Source: Brachynemurus nebulosus
Lineage: Eukaryota; Arthropoda; Insecta; Neuroptera; Myrmeleontidae
Direction of reading: 5' to 3'
DNA length: 64,000 bases
Assembly (NCBI GenBank): GCA_035578155.1
Contig: JAPWDM010000048.1
Location: 264,501-328,500, forward strand
Shown here: piece after piece, positions 46,865 to 62,815 of the stretch
Layout of the letters: every line of letters starts with the position of its first letter
Numbering within the stretch: the first letter of the stretch is position 1
Notes under the pieces: model-generated
Databases searched by the model: none
The model's input: only the letters and a program-made list of their open reading frames with translations
What the model was told of the DNA's origin: nothing
Position numbers and translations under genes: made by a program

Positions 46865-47335
46865 AACTTATGTCCACTAACAAGTAAAGGTCCTGAGGCC
46901 GAGCCTATCGATATTGATGAAACTAATATCTGCGGAAAAACCGTTTGAAGGGGTGAAATCGCCTTAAAAATTGGGGTGAAAAGTTAATTTTTCAATTATC
47001 TTGAAAACGGTAAAATATAGAGCAAAAGTTTAAATTGGCAATATTGGCTCATTTTTAAAGAGCTCTCTCTCTCTATTGATATGCAATTTGTTCAAATTGC
47101 GTTATTAGAGGTGATTGGAGGTTACAATTTGGGGGTTAATTTTGCAAAAAAGGCGTGAAAATTATTAAGTCTAGGGGTAGTTAACTAGGGGGTGACTGTG
47201 TAGATATAATCGTACTGCTTGAATAGTTCAAGAAGTTTTCTTCATGTCAAATAGTTTAAGATAATTAGAATAATGTATGGAAGTGAAATTCTCTAATTGA
47301 AAACTCAGTTTGAGAAACACTGGAGGCAGGTGTGA
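46865..47335. repeat. Dispersed repeat D, copy downstream of the gypsy element
   Basis: It starts CTAACAAGTAAAGGTCCTGA and follows the family order to AACTAGGGGGTGACTGTGTA and beyond. A (CT)n expansion lies near 47062-47075. It has the same orientation as the copy at 45530-45960. Confidence 0.88.
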
Positions 47336-48300
47336 ATATAATATGTATTGTTTACTCTAATTATTATACTATGCAACAATATTGTAAATATACCGCACTC
47401 TCATTTAACGCACTACTTTCTCATAAGTTCTTTGTTCGTTGTATAGAGCCTGGATCCGAAATGTTTTGATGAACTTTATGGTATATTATATTAAATTTCC
47501 GGTTCCTATTATTTAAATATTTTGGTTGCTAAAGGTAAGAAAACGTATTTTGAATTCTGCTGTTTTAATTATTATAATAAATATAGATAAAACTTGAATT
47601 AAATATTTGCGTTTTCAAGCTAGTATTTTTTTTAAATACTTGGTAATTGAACATTTTTATAATTTTTTGTCGGTGCGTTGAAAATGTATTAAATACAAAT
47701 AATATGTATATGTAAATACATATTATTTTAATTAGAATGTAAAGTGCTGTATTAACAGTATTAAGGACAAATTTTTTGACAAACATATACTTACCACTGT
47801 ATGCGGGACATATACAGTAATTCACTCTTTTTTTTCTTAATATCATGACATGATGGAAATAAGATAATTAAAAATATATATATATGTAGTAAAATTAAAA
47901 TTATAATTTTTAATATATTTCCATAACTTTCTATAATTTTTATTTTTCATGAATAATAACTGTACTTATCTGGATTAAATAACCTACAGCTCTAAAATTC
48001 TATTTATTTTTGTTAATTTGATCAAGAAATTATTTTTGTAAGGACCTTTGATTACTGCTTACCGTTTTTAACTGTTAATTCGATTTTTGTCACGCATATT
48101 TTCAAATTATTTTGTAATGTAAATAAGACAAACAATTAATTTCGTATAAAGAGTAAAATAATGTCAGTATTATTATGGCAATAATATTATATTCAATGTT
48201 ACATAATACTTTAATGGCCACTCACGCAACACGTACCCACGTGACAACTGGAACAACTGTTACTGGTCGTCACACAATATATGTGTGGTGGATATGGCAG
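47336..48300. other. AT-rich spacer
   Basis: No recognised features. Confidence 0.45.
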
Positions 48301-48360
48301 TTTTTTTTCAAAATTCAAAAGTTTTTTCAAATGTTTTTACATGGGTTACAAAAATTGACA

Positions 48361-48381
48361 GATAATAATAATAATAATAAT
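48361..48381. repeat. (AAT)n microsatellite
   Basis: Seven consecutive AAT-type triplets. Confidence 0.85.
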
Positions 48382-48599
48382 GAAGTTGGTGATGAATGTA
48401 TTGATAGGAGTAGAAACATTTTGACACCAATGAGGGATATTATCTCTTCATGGTGGTGAGGATACCTAAGTGTTACAAGGGTAGCTATGCGCAAGTAAGA
48501 ATTTTCATTCACTTCTGGCTACTTTTTCTAAATTGAATAAAACTGCGAAGCTATCTTTTTTTTTGTTCGTCAGTTATACTTCTTCGAGGAAAAGAGAAA

Positions 48600-48737
48600 A
48601 AAATATAAGAAAATTGCTACGGTTAGAAAGTTTTTTTCTTTGCTCGTCACTTTATATTTTGAAGGGAAATTTTTCGGACCGGAGGGCGCTGCTCGAAGCG
48701 ATTTTTGTCACGAGTCCAAAAAGTTTGGAAACCCCTG
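48600..48737. mobile_element. Possible solo hAT terminus
   Basis: The sequence ends CCAAAAAGTTTGGAAACCCC followed by TG at 48737, which read inversely (CAGGGGTTTCCAAACTTTTT) is like the terminal repeat of Charlie/Zaphod-type hAT elements. A CG-richer stretch precedes it. No partner terminus was found upstream, so this is a truncated end or a chance resemblance. Confidence 0.4.
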
Positions 48738-48739
48738 CT

Positions 48740-49425
48740 CGAGAGGGTAACAGTATAGTGGAAGTTTAGAGAAAATTTTAGTTTATTTTTTCTTTAATAC
48801 AATAGGTATATGTACCAGATTCAAACACTTACGAATTAATTTGTTTATTAATTAATCTAGTCTTGCAATTAATTTTACTAGCAACAAGATAAATATAGAA
48901 CCGAAAATGCTTGTTCTAAAATTATTGCGCATTTATTTAAAATATTTCTACACGTTTCAAAAAACCCCAATTATGGATCCAGCTAAAAATTTACATTCAA
49001 TCTAAATGATAGACAATAAATAATTTATAACTATGTATACAGATATGTGTTGTCATGACCAGAGATTGTTGCATTACGAAATTACATACTCGTATGTTTG
49101 AATGTACCGTGTGTCCCATGTTTGATGATATTGCAGGTAAAATGTATAATGGAGTGAACTAAACAAAATAAAAACTTAACGTCGATGTCGGCGTACCGAT
49201 TTTCGAAAATGGTTTAAATGGATAAATTGGAATTTTTTGTCACTTTTCATTTTCAAATTCATTTTTGAACATTATAAAAAGCCCAAATAACCTCTCTGCT
49301 TTTAAAGTTAAAAAAAGCGAAAAAGAATAAATTATGTATAATTATTATTTTAACACAGAGTGCAGAAACATTGTAAAAATTTGGCCATGAGGGAATAAAC
49401 GCATACTACATTCCATATGTGAATT
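48740..49425. other. AT-rich spacer
   Basis: Nothing recognised. Confidence 0.45.
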
Positions 49426-49429
49426 AGTA

Positions 49430-50242
49430 CACGGAGAGAAAATTCATATAAAAATTACTGTGCTCAGCACTACAATCGACGTGTAAAAGGCGAACATATT
49501 CAACTTTGTACGGTAAAAATATAAAAATTATAATTAATCATAGAAAATTTAAAGGATAGAATATTGTTTCCGTAATATTAGCTCCCTAAATTTGTAAAAC
49601 AGCACAGTAAAAAGTTCCATTGCCGACAAAAATATTTTTTAATTGTTTTTCTTACAAAAATTACCATACTGTATTAGAATATTTGAAATGCTATCTGCTA
49701 ATAGTAGAAAGAAAAAAAGAGAAAGAAGGTTGTATGTGTTCATGTGTTGTGAACGCTGTTGAAATGTACCTCACTCAGCAAGTCACATAGCCAACCATAG
49801 GTTTGGACGATCAACTTGGTAGGACGGGTCGGACCAAGCACTTTGATCCATTAGACTGTGTTACAAGCAGCAAGTAGTATTCATTACACTGTGTTAGTAT
49901 TAGTACTAGAAGTTAGTATTAGAAGTAACACTATCTTTAGTATTAGAATATATTGTTGGCAATCATTTTTGTATGCATCATAAAGTTCTTACAGGTTCGA
50001 AGTTTTTACAGGTACCGCCCAAGCAACATAAGGTTACGGGTCAGATGTGCAAATGAAAGAGTACGACAACAAGAATTAAACTATAACATATATGCATAAG
50101 AGTGTGATAAAAGTTGTGTTAGCACATTAAATTTTACCATGCTAGCACATATTTTTTATTTTGGTCGTCGATCGTGCACGCATTATAAGAGAGCATGGTC
50201 TGAAATTTTATCTACAAAAAAAATATGATTTTTCTCTCCATG
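49430..50242. mobile_element. MITE with CACGGAGAG termini, copy 2
   Basis: It begins CACGGAGAGAAAATTCATAT and ends ATGATTTTTCTCTCCATG, flanked by TA (49428-49429, 50243-50244). It aligns with copy 1 at 13003-13755 across the whole length in the same orientation. It has an extra block near 49880-49930, a local TAGTATTAG-type expansion, which explains the longer 813 bp. Confidence 0.88.
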
Positions 50243-50699
50243 TAGGTCAGTATCAGAATTGTTATAATTTTTTAAATATAATTATTAGGAAAAATTTTCA
50301 GAATTAACCGTCATTGATACTTTTGAATTCATTTTTATTCAAATCAGTATTTGATTGGCTTTGGTTTCTATCATTAATCCACTGATTTATTCACATAACA
50401 AATTAATTTTCAGTACATATTTATAATGTTTGTACAGGTAGAAATAAAAAAGAAAATTTCGTGGTAATTTTAAAAATAATTAGAGTAAGTGTCACATATG
50501 GTATGTTATTAAAAGGTATTTAGTGATAATTTTTTAGTGACGCCAGTATTCAAGGTATCGAAATATCTACATACATTTTTGCTAAAATCAATTGTAAACA
50601 AAATAACTGTATAAGAATATTTTATAAAATAAATAAGCAAAATTAATGAAATATAATGCTATACTTTTACAATTTAACTTACCATTAGAAGACACGGTG

Positions 50700-50795
50700 C
50701 TTTTGAGTTAAAAAAAAAGGTTAAGAAAAAAAATAAAGTTTGAGCTTTGATTTGAGTTAAAAAAAAGGTTAAGAAAAAAAATAAAGTTTGTCATA
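50700..50795 (+). repeat. Short tandem duplication
   Basis: GAGTTAAAAAAAAAGGTTAA...AAATAAAGTTTG occurs twice in direct succession, starting at about 50705 and 50753. Confidence 0.85.
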
Positions 50796-51014
50796 TTTCT
50801 AAAACTTAACCCAGTATTTAAATTTTAACCATGCCTTTCAAGTCTAGGTTAAAATGAACGCAGTTTATTGCTTCCGAGACTACTAAAGTAGCGGAAGCAT
50901 TGTGATCACTTTTGAAAAATAAAAAATTTTTTCTCTTCAAAATCAAATTTTTTACGCACATTTTACGTTTTAGAGCTTCCTGAACAATTTTGGTTTGGGC
51001 CGTCCGTCTTTGTG

Positions 51015-51315
51015 TCTCCAATTTTGCACCAAGTGGCATAACTTCCGACCTATTCGATTGTTTTTAATGAAATTTTCAGAAATTATGCAGTTTGGCTCCG
51101 CGACGGTACCCCCCATGAATTTAATCAAAATCGGAGTAACGGTAGCAACGCCGCTACCATGTCATTCCAAAATTGCACCAAGTAGCATAACTTCTGAACT
51201 ACTCAATTCTTTTTTATGAAATTTTCAGAAATTATGTAGTTTGGTTCCTATATGGTCCCCTATGAATTTAATCGAAATCGGAGTAACGGTAGCTACGCCG
51301 CTACCATGAAATCCC
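51015..51315 (+). repeat. Tandem duplication of a ~150-bp unit
   Basis: CCAATTTTGCACCAAGTGGC (51019) and CCAAAATTGCACCAAGTAGC (51167) start two units. Both contain GAAATTTTCAGAAATTATG, ATGAATTTAATC(A/G)AAATCGG and AACGCCGCTACCATG-type ends. It is a two-copy repeat with many mismatches. Non-coding. Confidence 0.85.
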
Positions 51316-51399
51316 ATTAAATGTCAATATCTTATTTACTGCTAGTCCTATCTCGCTCAAATTTTTAGGGTATATTGGGGGTTAGTTTCTAAAATATTT

Positions 51400-53440
51400 T
51401 TGCTATTATTTTATAATTTAGCCTTTAAGTCTTTTGAGTTACAACAGTTTTTTATAAACTTCAAGGCGAAAATATAATTTCACGGTATATAATATGTATA
51501 TTTGGTAGAATACTGTTTTAAAGCCTTTTACGACTACGAGGAAGCTGTGTGCCCACCCTATTGGCAGCGTATTTTTCTTAGCTTTTAAAATGATTAAAAA
51601 ATAAAAAAAAATGAAATTTTGCTTATAGTAAATACCTAACAAAATTCAGAGAGGCAAAAGGTTCTAATTTACCCACGTAATTTGTTATCCAAAATTGATG
51701 ACTAAAAACTGGCACTAATTAATTCCTTTTTTTATGGACTTCATTTCCCCCATGGAATATATGTCATTCGTTACCAGTAACAATCGCTACCAACAAAAAA
51801 TGTGCGACAATCGCCACCGTTCAGTCATCAGTTGGTTTATGTCTGTCCATGGATCTAACTGCCCCCGACCTCTACTTCTTGAAGCAACTTTCGTACGTTA
51901 AAATTATTAATTAACCATTTTTTTTTAAATTTATGTAACGTACGTACCTTTTTTAAAATTACTTAACTGCCCATAATTGGCAATGGGTAATGCGGCGGTG
52001 TTTGGGGAGTTGAGAAATACTCTTTACTATGGACGGACCCATCTGGCGACGGTGGCGATTAACAGAACACCTGCCCATGATATTTTCCTGCAAAACTATC
52101 AAACATAAAACACACAGTATATAGACTTTTATTTCTGATACACTACAAATGTACCTATATCTGTTGTATACAATTATATATTGGATTTCATATAAATGCG
52201 TAGGTCTTGTTAATAAATAATAACGTGTTTATTTATGCGTGAAAATTACCAATGTATTTGAATATCTACATTGAACAGTTACATGTTATTAATCGATCAT
52301 AATGTACCTATTAAAATCTAGATTAGTCGCTAAGCTAATGCAAATAAGCATTATAAAAATATTAAAATTTGAAAACTGATTCCAGTTAGTATTACCTACT
52401 AAAAAATTTTTTATCCATTTGCATAGCTAAAGGCACTTCAAAGCTGAAATTATGAATATTTAATATCATTTTTTCTGCGTTGCATATGAATAGAAGAATA
52501 TGGATGTAGACTATTTCTTAAGAGAGAGTATGATATGTTAGAATTAATACGTAGATTCCTTCGAATGATCCATAAATAATAAAAAACAAAAGAGTAAATA
52601 GACACAGAAACACACGACTTGACGTGTCTAAGATCGAGTGCTACAAAAAATTAAATTTAAATTAATATTTCTAAACGAAATACTCCATAAATACAATATT
52701 TGGGTAAATAAATATTTTATTTATCAACAAATACAACCATTTGTAGTGAAAATTTGTTTATTTTTCTAAATTTTTCATTAAAAAAACAGGTTTATTAAGC
52801 GGAAAAATATCAATTTTGGCATTACACAAAGTAAAGGAAATACCGAAAAAGAATTACTCTACGTAAATAAGGAATTCGTTTTTTATTTAAAATATGTGAT
52901 AATAACGACAGAAATTTTAAAAATATTGTAAAAAATAAAATCATGTAAAAATTAAAATACGGGTTAAATTGACATATCATTTCAGTGGCGTCTTTTAGGT
53001 AAAATTAATGAGCATATAAAAATTTAACTTCAAGATTATGTGTTTTGTTTGTATTTATTTATTTTTCTACTCCTGTTGAAGAACACACTCAATACATATC
53101 CGTTAATTTTATTATTGAGAAAATTAGGCGTTATTTAAAGGTGTAGAGGAGTGATCATTACCCAATACTTTCCGACCAATGGAATCACCGTATTAACCAT
53201 TATTCAATAGGTTTGCGATTGTTTTGTGAATAATATATCTATAAGTTTTTATTTCATATATGTTGCGTAGTAACATGTAAGTAAACAAAGTAGTTTGTAT
53301 TTTGTTTTCATCATTTGTACATATATAAACATTTAATGAAATTAGAGATAGATTAAAAATTGTATTCTTTTGATTTAAGATTTATATTCAATTTTATTTA
53401 AATCATAAAGCAAGAAAATCGTAGAAAAAATATCGTATTC
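51400..53440. other. AT-rich spacer
   Basis: No gene recognised. Near 51795-52065 a loose pair (ATCGCCACCGTTC and ACGGTGGCGATTA) suggests a degraded foldback but is too weak to annotate. Confidence 0.4.
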
Positions 53441-53452
53441 TACTCGCTTTGA

Positions 53453-53540
53453 ATGGCTATTACTCACTCAGATACATTACGACACTCGCCTCGTAAACTC
53501 GGCTCGTGTCGCAATTTCATATTCGTGAGTAATAGCTATC
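53453..53540. repeat. Hairpin with GAGTAATAGCTAT ends
   Basis: GGCTATTACTCACTCAG (53454) pairs with TTCGTGAGTAATAGCTA (53524-53540). An inner pair CGACACTCG with CGTGTCG extends the stem. It is probably the core of a small MITE; flanking CATTATTCAATAG near 53197 and CTTATTGAATAATA near 53550 may be its outer arms. Confidence 0.7.
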
Positions 53541-53832
53541 ATTACCAGCTTATTGAATAATATACTATTATTAATAAAATGACAATTTAATAACTGTATA
53601 GTTTTATTCACGTTTGTGTCTACCCTTATCAAGAAGGTATATCTTATTAGTGGTGTAAAATAGTTATAAATTGTAAATAATCGATTAATTTGAGCGATTT
53701 GTGTTTTCGGTTTATAATAATTTATAATATTCTTTAAGCACCGTTAAAAAATACAATGATTTAGTAGACAATTAAGAATTCGAAAAATTAACTGATAAAA
53801 TAGTTGAGCAGCATTCTTAAGGAGTGGATTAT

Positions 53833-54264
53833 TAGTGATGAGCAATATTAGTCTTGGTCTTGCAGTCTTGTCTTGGTCTTGCATTTTTTGCAAGACCAAG
53901 ACCAAGACCAAAACTATAAGTACGGCTGCAAGACCAATACCAATACTCAAGTGAGCAAGACCAAGAAAAAAGCAAGACTCTTACTAAATTATTTAAATAG
54001 TTTAGAAGTATAATTAATACCGTAAAGAGAGAAAATTCTGATTTTAGAAGGAAAAAATTCGCTAATAAAAAATGCAAGAAAGAACAAGATTTTTTAGCAA
54101 TACCAAGCCCAAGACCAATACAAAGACTGCATTTTGCAAGACCAAGACCAAGACCAAGACTCAAACTGCTCTAGCAAGACCAAGACCAAGATTCTAAATG
54201 CAAGAACAAGACCAAGACCAAAATTGCCAAGTCTTGGTCTTGGTCTTGCATTTGCTCATCACTA
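53833..54264. mobile_element. hAT-type MITE with CTTGGT-rich subterminal repeats
   Basis: The ends TAGTGATGAGCAA and TTTGCTCATCACTA are inverted. The flanks are TGGATTAT on both sides (53825-53832, 54265-54272), an exact 8-bp duplication diagnostic of hAT. Both ends are packed with TCTTGG / ACCAAG hexamer repeats, and the left side also folds on itself (TCTTGGTCTTGCA with TGCAAGACCAAGA). 432 bp, non-coding; the open frames through it are products of the hexamers. Confidence 0.92.
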
Positions 54265-54274
54265 TGGATTATTG

Positions 54275-55428
54275 ATTCAAATAAAACAGATATTGAAAAT
54301 AATTAATTAATTGTTTATGTTTTTATATAGAAATTACAATTATAAGAAAAATATACTAAATATATTGTTTTAAAAGCAATTGCAATGTTTCAGTTGCATT
54401 AAAACCGTTATTGGTTATTTATAAAATGACGCCATTCATAACAAGCACGTTAACATTCATAATCTGTTGATCAGTATTTTCGAAAATGCTCCTTCCTTTA
54501 CAATATTATGTACCTTTCCTTCTTCCATGGTTTAAGGGAGTTCATAAAATATTTCAAAAAATTAAATTTTTTAATCGTTTCTTGTTATCCAGTAAGAGTT
54601 CTCAGTAATGTTAGGGGAGTGAAATTTTTGGAAGAGACATAATTATTTCTATGCTCCGCACTCTTCACGGTCGCATTTCGTTTCATTTCGACTGAAAAAT
54701 ATCAGCAATTTAAAAAACAAATTTTTAATTTTTATTGTTTCGTACCGATAGCGTTTGATTTATAAACGAAATATTTAATTTCGATTGATTCAGATGGAGT
54801 GCTACATAATATGTCCATAAGCTCACAGGGGTGCAAAAATGCATCTTTTATCAACTGCCCCCCTCCCAATATTCGTGTAAATAAAAAATTACAAACTTGA
54901 ATAGGACTTATTAAAATAATATGGTGGAAGAAAGCGGGTGAGGCTGCCCAAATTAAGTCAAGCATTTGTCGACCTGAACTGGTATATTATTCTAAGAATC
55001 TCCCAAAGTGGTTTTTATATTAAATATGTATATTCTTTGACCCCGCCGTTTGACGTTTAATAAAATTAAAAAATTGACGTTTTATAGAATGTATTAAAAA
55101 TTTTAATATGTTCAGTGAAATATTCTCTGTAGGTACTAGTACTATAATGAATTAATGAAAACCGGAAGTGATTTGCTAATGTCTTTATAATATTTAATGT
55201 TAAATTATATGTCGACACAATCTATATGTTAAATTTAAGTGAATACAAATTTTAAAAGTTATGCTAACAACAAAAAGGTTTAGTGTTAATCTTCGAAAAT
55301 CAAAAGGTAAATATGTACTTGCAACTTGACAGCTTATATACCTATAAAAAGAACTTAAAATATTTCATTAAAAATATTTGAAAGTTACAAATATTAAGCT
55401 TTTATTTAATTATGTATGTGTTACACCA
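54275..55428. other. AT-rich spacer
   Basis: No recognised features. Confidence 0.45.
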
Positions 55429-55493
55429 GGGCTTCTTAAACTATGGGTAGCGACCATTTGGGGTTGGTTAGCGAAATCTTGGGGGCATAGCAA

Positions 55494-55498
<5 letters not shown>

Positions 55499-55584
<86 letters not shown>
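55499..55584. repeat. (TA)n array left of the Tc1-like insertion
   Basis: TA run. With 57174-57300 it forms a single core split by the insertion. Confidence 0.96.
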
Positions 55585-57301
<1,717 letters not shown>

Positions 57302-57984
57302 CTACCAAATCAATAAATCCTTACAAAATACTTATATTTCTCTATTTGGGGTCGCGAATGAAAAAAGTTTGAGAAGCCCTGTGTTTCACCAATGTTTCTT
57401 TTCCTCAGCTAACGGTCGGACACATACAGAAAAATCGCGTGGCAAACCAACATCGTCAAAGATGGGCAAGAACAACGGTGACTCCTTTCTCTGGTGGCTT
57501 CATTAAGGGCCCCACACACGTCGTTCAAAACTGTCGTCTAAAACTGTTGTTGTACTTCGCCACACACGTCGTTTTTTTCCAACAGTTTTACCCGTCAAAG
57601 TAATAAAACTGTTGAAAAGGTATATAAAGCAGACCTAGTAGCGCATAGGATTTAGTTATACAGTTATATTGTTAGTCAAATATACAATATAATTACTTTA
57701 TTGATGTTCCGATCTGTCCTCACACTAGATGATTTTATTCAATTTGCACGTATCTTTTACAGGTAATGTTTATTGCTGGTATTTCCAATTTTTAACGGAT
57801 TTTATTATCCTATTGTACCTTTAACAAGGAACTTCTTTTTGTTGAATACAATATTCGTAAATAAAAATTTTACAATTTGCAATTTCATAATTTTTTGAAA
57901 TAATAAAATATAAAATCATTTCAATTATGTATAAAATATTTTTTCATTCGTTTTTTTCCATTAGTTTTGGTAACTAAAACCCAG

Positions 57985-58072
57985 ACTGCATCGAAAACCT
58001 CGCCCGGACGTTCCCCGGACGCCCTCAAAAAGAGGACAAAGCCGGGGAAACCCGGACGGATGGCAACTCTAT
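57985..58072. repeat. Fragment of a CCCGGACG repeat
   Basis: A GC-rich island with CGCCCGGACGTTCCCCGGAC and GGGGAAACCCGGACGG ends in TGGCAACTCTA. Such GTTGCCATCCGTCC-type ends are common on insect DNA elements, but no partner end is seen. Confidence 0.4.
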
Positions 58073-58079
58073 CTTAACC

Positions 58080-59030
58080 CTGTACGGATTCAAGACCGTG
58101 GAGAGAAATGGCAGACCCCAAGAATAAAGCACATCTTTTAATAATAATTTATCGCCGAAAAAATGAGTTAGTCAATTTTGATTAGTTAAGGGTGACGTTT
58201 TCAAAAAAATTGGAATTTTTTTGCATGTTTCGATAGTCTATACCTTTAAAAATGACATACTAAAATTTAAAGTGCATATTTCAAATAGTTTTTGAGTTAC
58301 AGTCATCCGAAGAGTGGATTCTGATTCTCATTGTTAACTTTGAGGTATTGAGAAAGAAATGTATGAAGGTTGATAGTTCGGGAGTTTCTGGACGTGGCTG
58401 CCAGTCACATGTGGGGTAGCTAGACCCTGGCACATTTAAACAACTCATCTAGTTTTACTATAACCGTTATAGTAAGTACATCGTAAATAATTTTAATAAA
58501 AATTCTCAGTGATTAAAACTAAAAGGTAAAATTACGAAAAACAACATTTTTCAAATTTGCTGCAGTTATAACTCGAAGACAAATCATTCGATCGATTTGA
58601 TTCTTGTTGCAGCTTCTTTTATATATATTTCTTCGTACCATGAACCTCCAGTTTTCCGATCGAATAAAAAATGTAATTTTCGCAAGCCAAAAACCATCAA
58701 ATTTTCGCGAAACTTTTTTAAAAATTTCGCCATTTTGTTAAATTTCAACTTGTTTTTTCGATTGAGGTTCACGGCAGGGACCACGCCTTCTAGTTTAATA
58801 GGCTTTTTGGCTTTTTTGATTTCAGGCAGTGTGAAGGCCGCTAACACTGCAGCAGTGGGGTAACTTTTTTTTTGGAGCCTTGGGAGATCTCGAATAACCC
58901 ACTGAATTATCACTTTTTGGTCCAAAAATGTTATCATGAATTTACTATATATATCAACGAATATATCCTGCAAATATTAAAACATTCCATATAGTAGTTT
59001 TCTTTAAAGAAATTCCCAAAAATTACCTTT
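58080..59030. other. Unclassified repeat-like region
   Basis: The sequence is less AT-rich in places (58380-58440, GGACGTGGCTGCCAGTCAC). A 129-codon minus-strand open frame (58584-58973) is rich in Lys and has no recognisable domain. It looks like a repeat rather than a gene. Confidence 0.4.
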
Positions 59031-59035
59031 TTTCA

Positions 59036-59125
59036 GGCGGTTACACTAGTGGTCCCCCAATAGCTTAGATATTTAGCTTAGATTCTAAAAGTTACACTAG
59101 ATTTTAACCTGGTGTAACTTTTAGA
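59036..59125. repeat. Inverted repeat around AAAAGTTACACTAG
   Basis: CTAAAAGTTACACTAGATTT (59085) pairs with CTGGTGTAACTTTTAGAA (59108). A further partial copy TTACACTAGTGG is at 59041. It is probably a foldback fragment. Confidence 0.6.
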
Positions 59126-59439
59126 AAATCTTTGCAAATATGACTTTATTTGATGACGTAATTTTAAATAATAATCAAAATTAAAATGTCGTCGATTTCG
59201 GCCAAAAACACCATTTTCAAGACAAAAAATATAGGTATAAAATAACTTTTCATTTCAGATCAAAAGGTCAGAAAAATAAAATAAAATTAATTATAACAAC
59301 CACTTTGTGGTAAAACCATTGTAATCTATGAATATCATCTTAAAATTTAAATGTAAAATACCCCTGTCGCAGCATCTGCATAACATAGCGAATTTCCAAA
59401 TCTTGGGCACTGGCGGATCTCATCTAAGACATGTACCTA

Positions 59440-61270
<1,831 letters not shown>

Positions 61271-61921
61271 ATTCAAAATATTTTTCCGTACATACATATG
61301 TACATTATACATATTTTGTTTTGTTTCATATATTTAATAATATTATATCATAACATAATCTTCAATTTCTTGTTTACTTAAAAATTCAATAAAAAAAAAA
61401 AAATTCTTCATTACATTAGCTTAGAAAATCTGTTTAATTTACATTTTTTAACATGGGATAGAACCATGCTAATTATAATGCAATAAATGAGAAACAAAAC
61501 TCTATACATGTATGTGTGTTATTACACATATATGTGAATAGTTTTCACTTGTTCTCACAAAATTCTTTAATAATAAAAAAGTGAAATATTTTTATACTTT
61601 ATAAAGAACTGAGATATAAATATAAATTACTTATTAGACTGACAAAGAAAGAATAAAAGTGAAAATTTACATTTTCTCGAAAAATACTTAAAATAGAAAG
61701 AAAATTATAAGAATATTTTCTTCATAATTTTTTTTTTCCTTTTCAACGATGTAAAAATCGAACTGCCTTATGATAGGATCGAATGATAAAAAATGGCCAG
61801 AAAACCTACTTCTGGGCATCCGACGTGTCTGGCTAACGAACTTAGCCAAGCCAATTCAGAATCCAGTCCGCACACAAAATTTCATAAGCGTTAGACGTTT
61901 CATTCGAGAGTTATCGCGCGG

Positions 61922-61925
<4 letters not shown>

Positions 61926-62000
<75 letters not shown>
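61926..62000. repeat. (TA)n core of Helitron-like copy C
   Basis: TA run directly after the GAGAGTTATCGCGCG block and before AATTTTAGTGAA, as in the other family copies. Confidence 0.96.
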
Positions 62001-62003
<3 letters not shown>

Positions 62004-62324
62004 TTTAGTGAATATCATTTTCGTATTCTAGGGACCTCAAAACATATTTCTGATATGGTCCCGGGCTTAGGTCGCACCATGACACCTGGCGTAAAAGCTG
62101 AATTTCCAGTTTTGGAAATTCTCTAATATAAAAACATAAATTTTATCAATTGTTTAATTTTGGCGAAAACTAAAGGTAAGAATTTAATTACTGTTGCAAC
62201 ATTTGAACGTTGAAAATTTTTTGTTTTTGTTTTCTTTTTTTTTTTTTTGTTTTATACTGTCAATATTAATTAACATAAAAATATTTAATTTCAATATATT
62301 GTATATAATCCTTTTCAAATAAAA

Positions 62325-62515
62325 TATATGGATGCATATAGACATGTATGAATTAAAGTGCACACATATAAATATTTCGTATTGTACACAGGTATTCTAC
62401 AATCATACATTCTACAACCATTTTCATACAAAATATAAAATATACGTATGCATATACATATACATGTATGGATTGAAGCACACACATACAAATATTTCAT
62501 ATATGTGTATAAAAA
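62325..62515 (+). repeat. Tandem duplication of ~118 bp
   Basis: TGCATATAGACATGTATGAA...CACACATATAAATATTTC (62333) recurs as TGCATATACATATACATGTA...CACACATACAAATATTTC (62449). Confidence 0.7.
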
Positions 62516-62554
62516 AACGACAGTTTTAACTGTCGAAATCAAATCAAGACAGAT

Positions 62555-62812
62555 TTTTTTTTAACGCGGGCAAACACGACAGTTTTAGACGACACACACC
62601 CACACACGGCAGTTTTAGACGACAGTTTTACCCGTCGTCTAAAACTGTTGAACAAAAACGTCGTGTGTGGCCACATCGTTCCAAAAAAACTGTCACCGAC
62701 TTTTGGGAACGCCCACAAAAAAATCGGTTGTCGCCACACACGTCGTTCAAAACCGGCAGTTTTGAACGATGTCGTTCAAAACTGCCAGTTTTGAACGACG
62801 TGTGTGGGGCCC
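62555..62812. repeat. Subterminal repeat block with ACGTCG / AAAACTG motifs
   Basis: It contains many direct and inverted copies of GACAGTTTTAGACGAC and GTCGTTCAAAACTG, with a hairpin at 62740-62805 (CGTCGTTCAAAACCGGCAGT with TGCCAGTTTTGAACGACG). It ends GTGTGTGGGGCCC. It is the same family as 57508-57620. Confidence 0.8.
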
Positions 62813-62815
62813 ATT

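Noticed and set aside
48600..48737. Complete hAT element
   Set aside because: Only one terminus is found. Listed as a possible solo end with low confidence.
51795..52065. Foldback element around ATCGCCACCGTTC
   Set aside because: Only a 12-13 base pairing is visible and the arms do not extend.
53744..54164. Overlapping open frames with Leu-Gly and Leu-Val repeats
   Set aside because: Produced by the TCTTGG hexamers of the hAT MITE at 53833-54264.
58584..58973. 129-codon minus-strand open frame
   Set aside because: Lys-rich and without a recognisable domain. The sequence looks like a dispersed non-coding repeat, and the frame is short enough to occur by chance.
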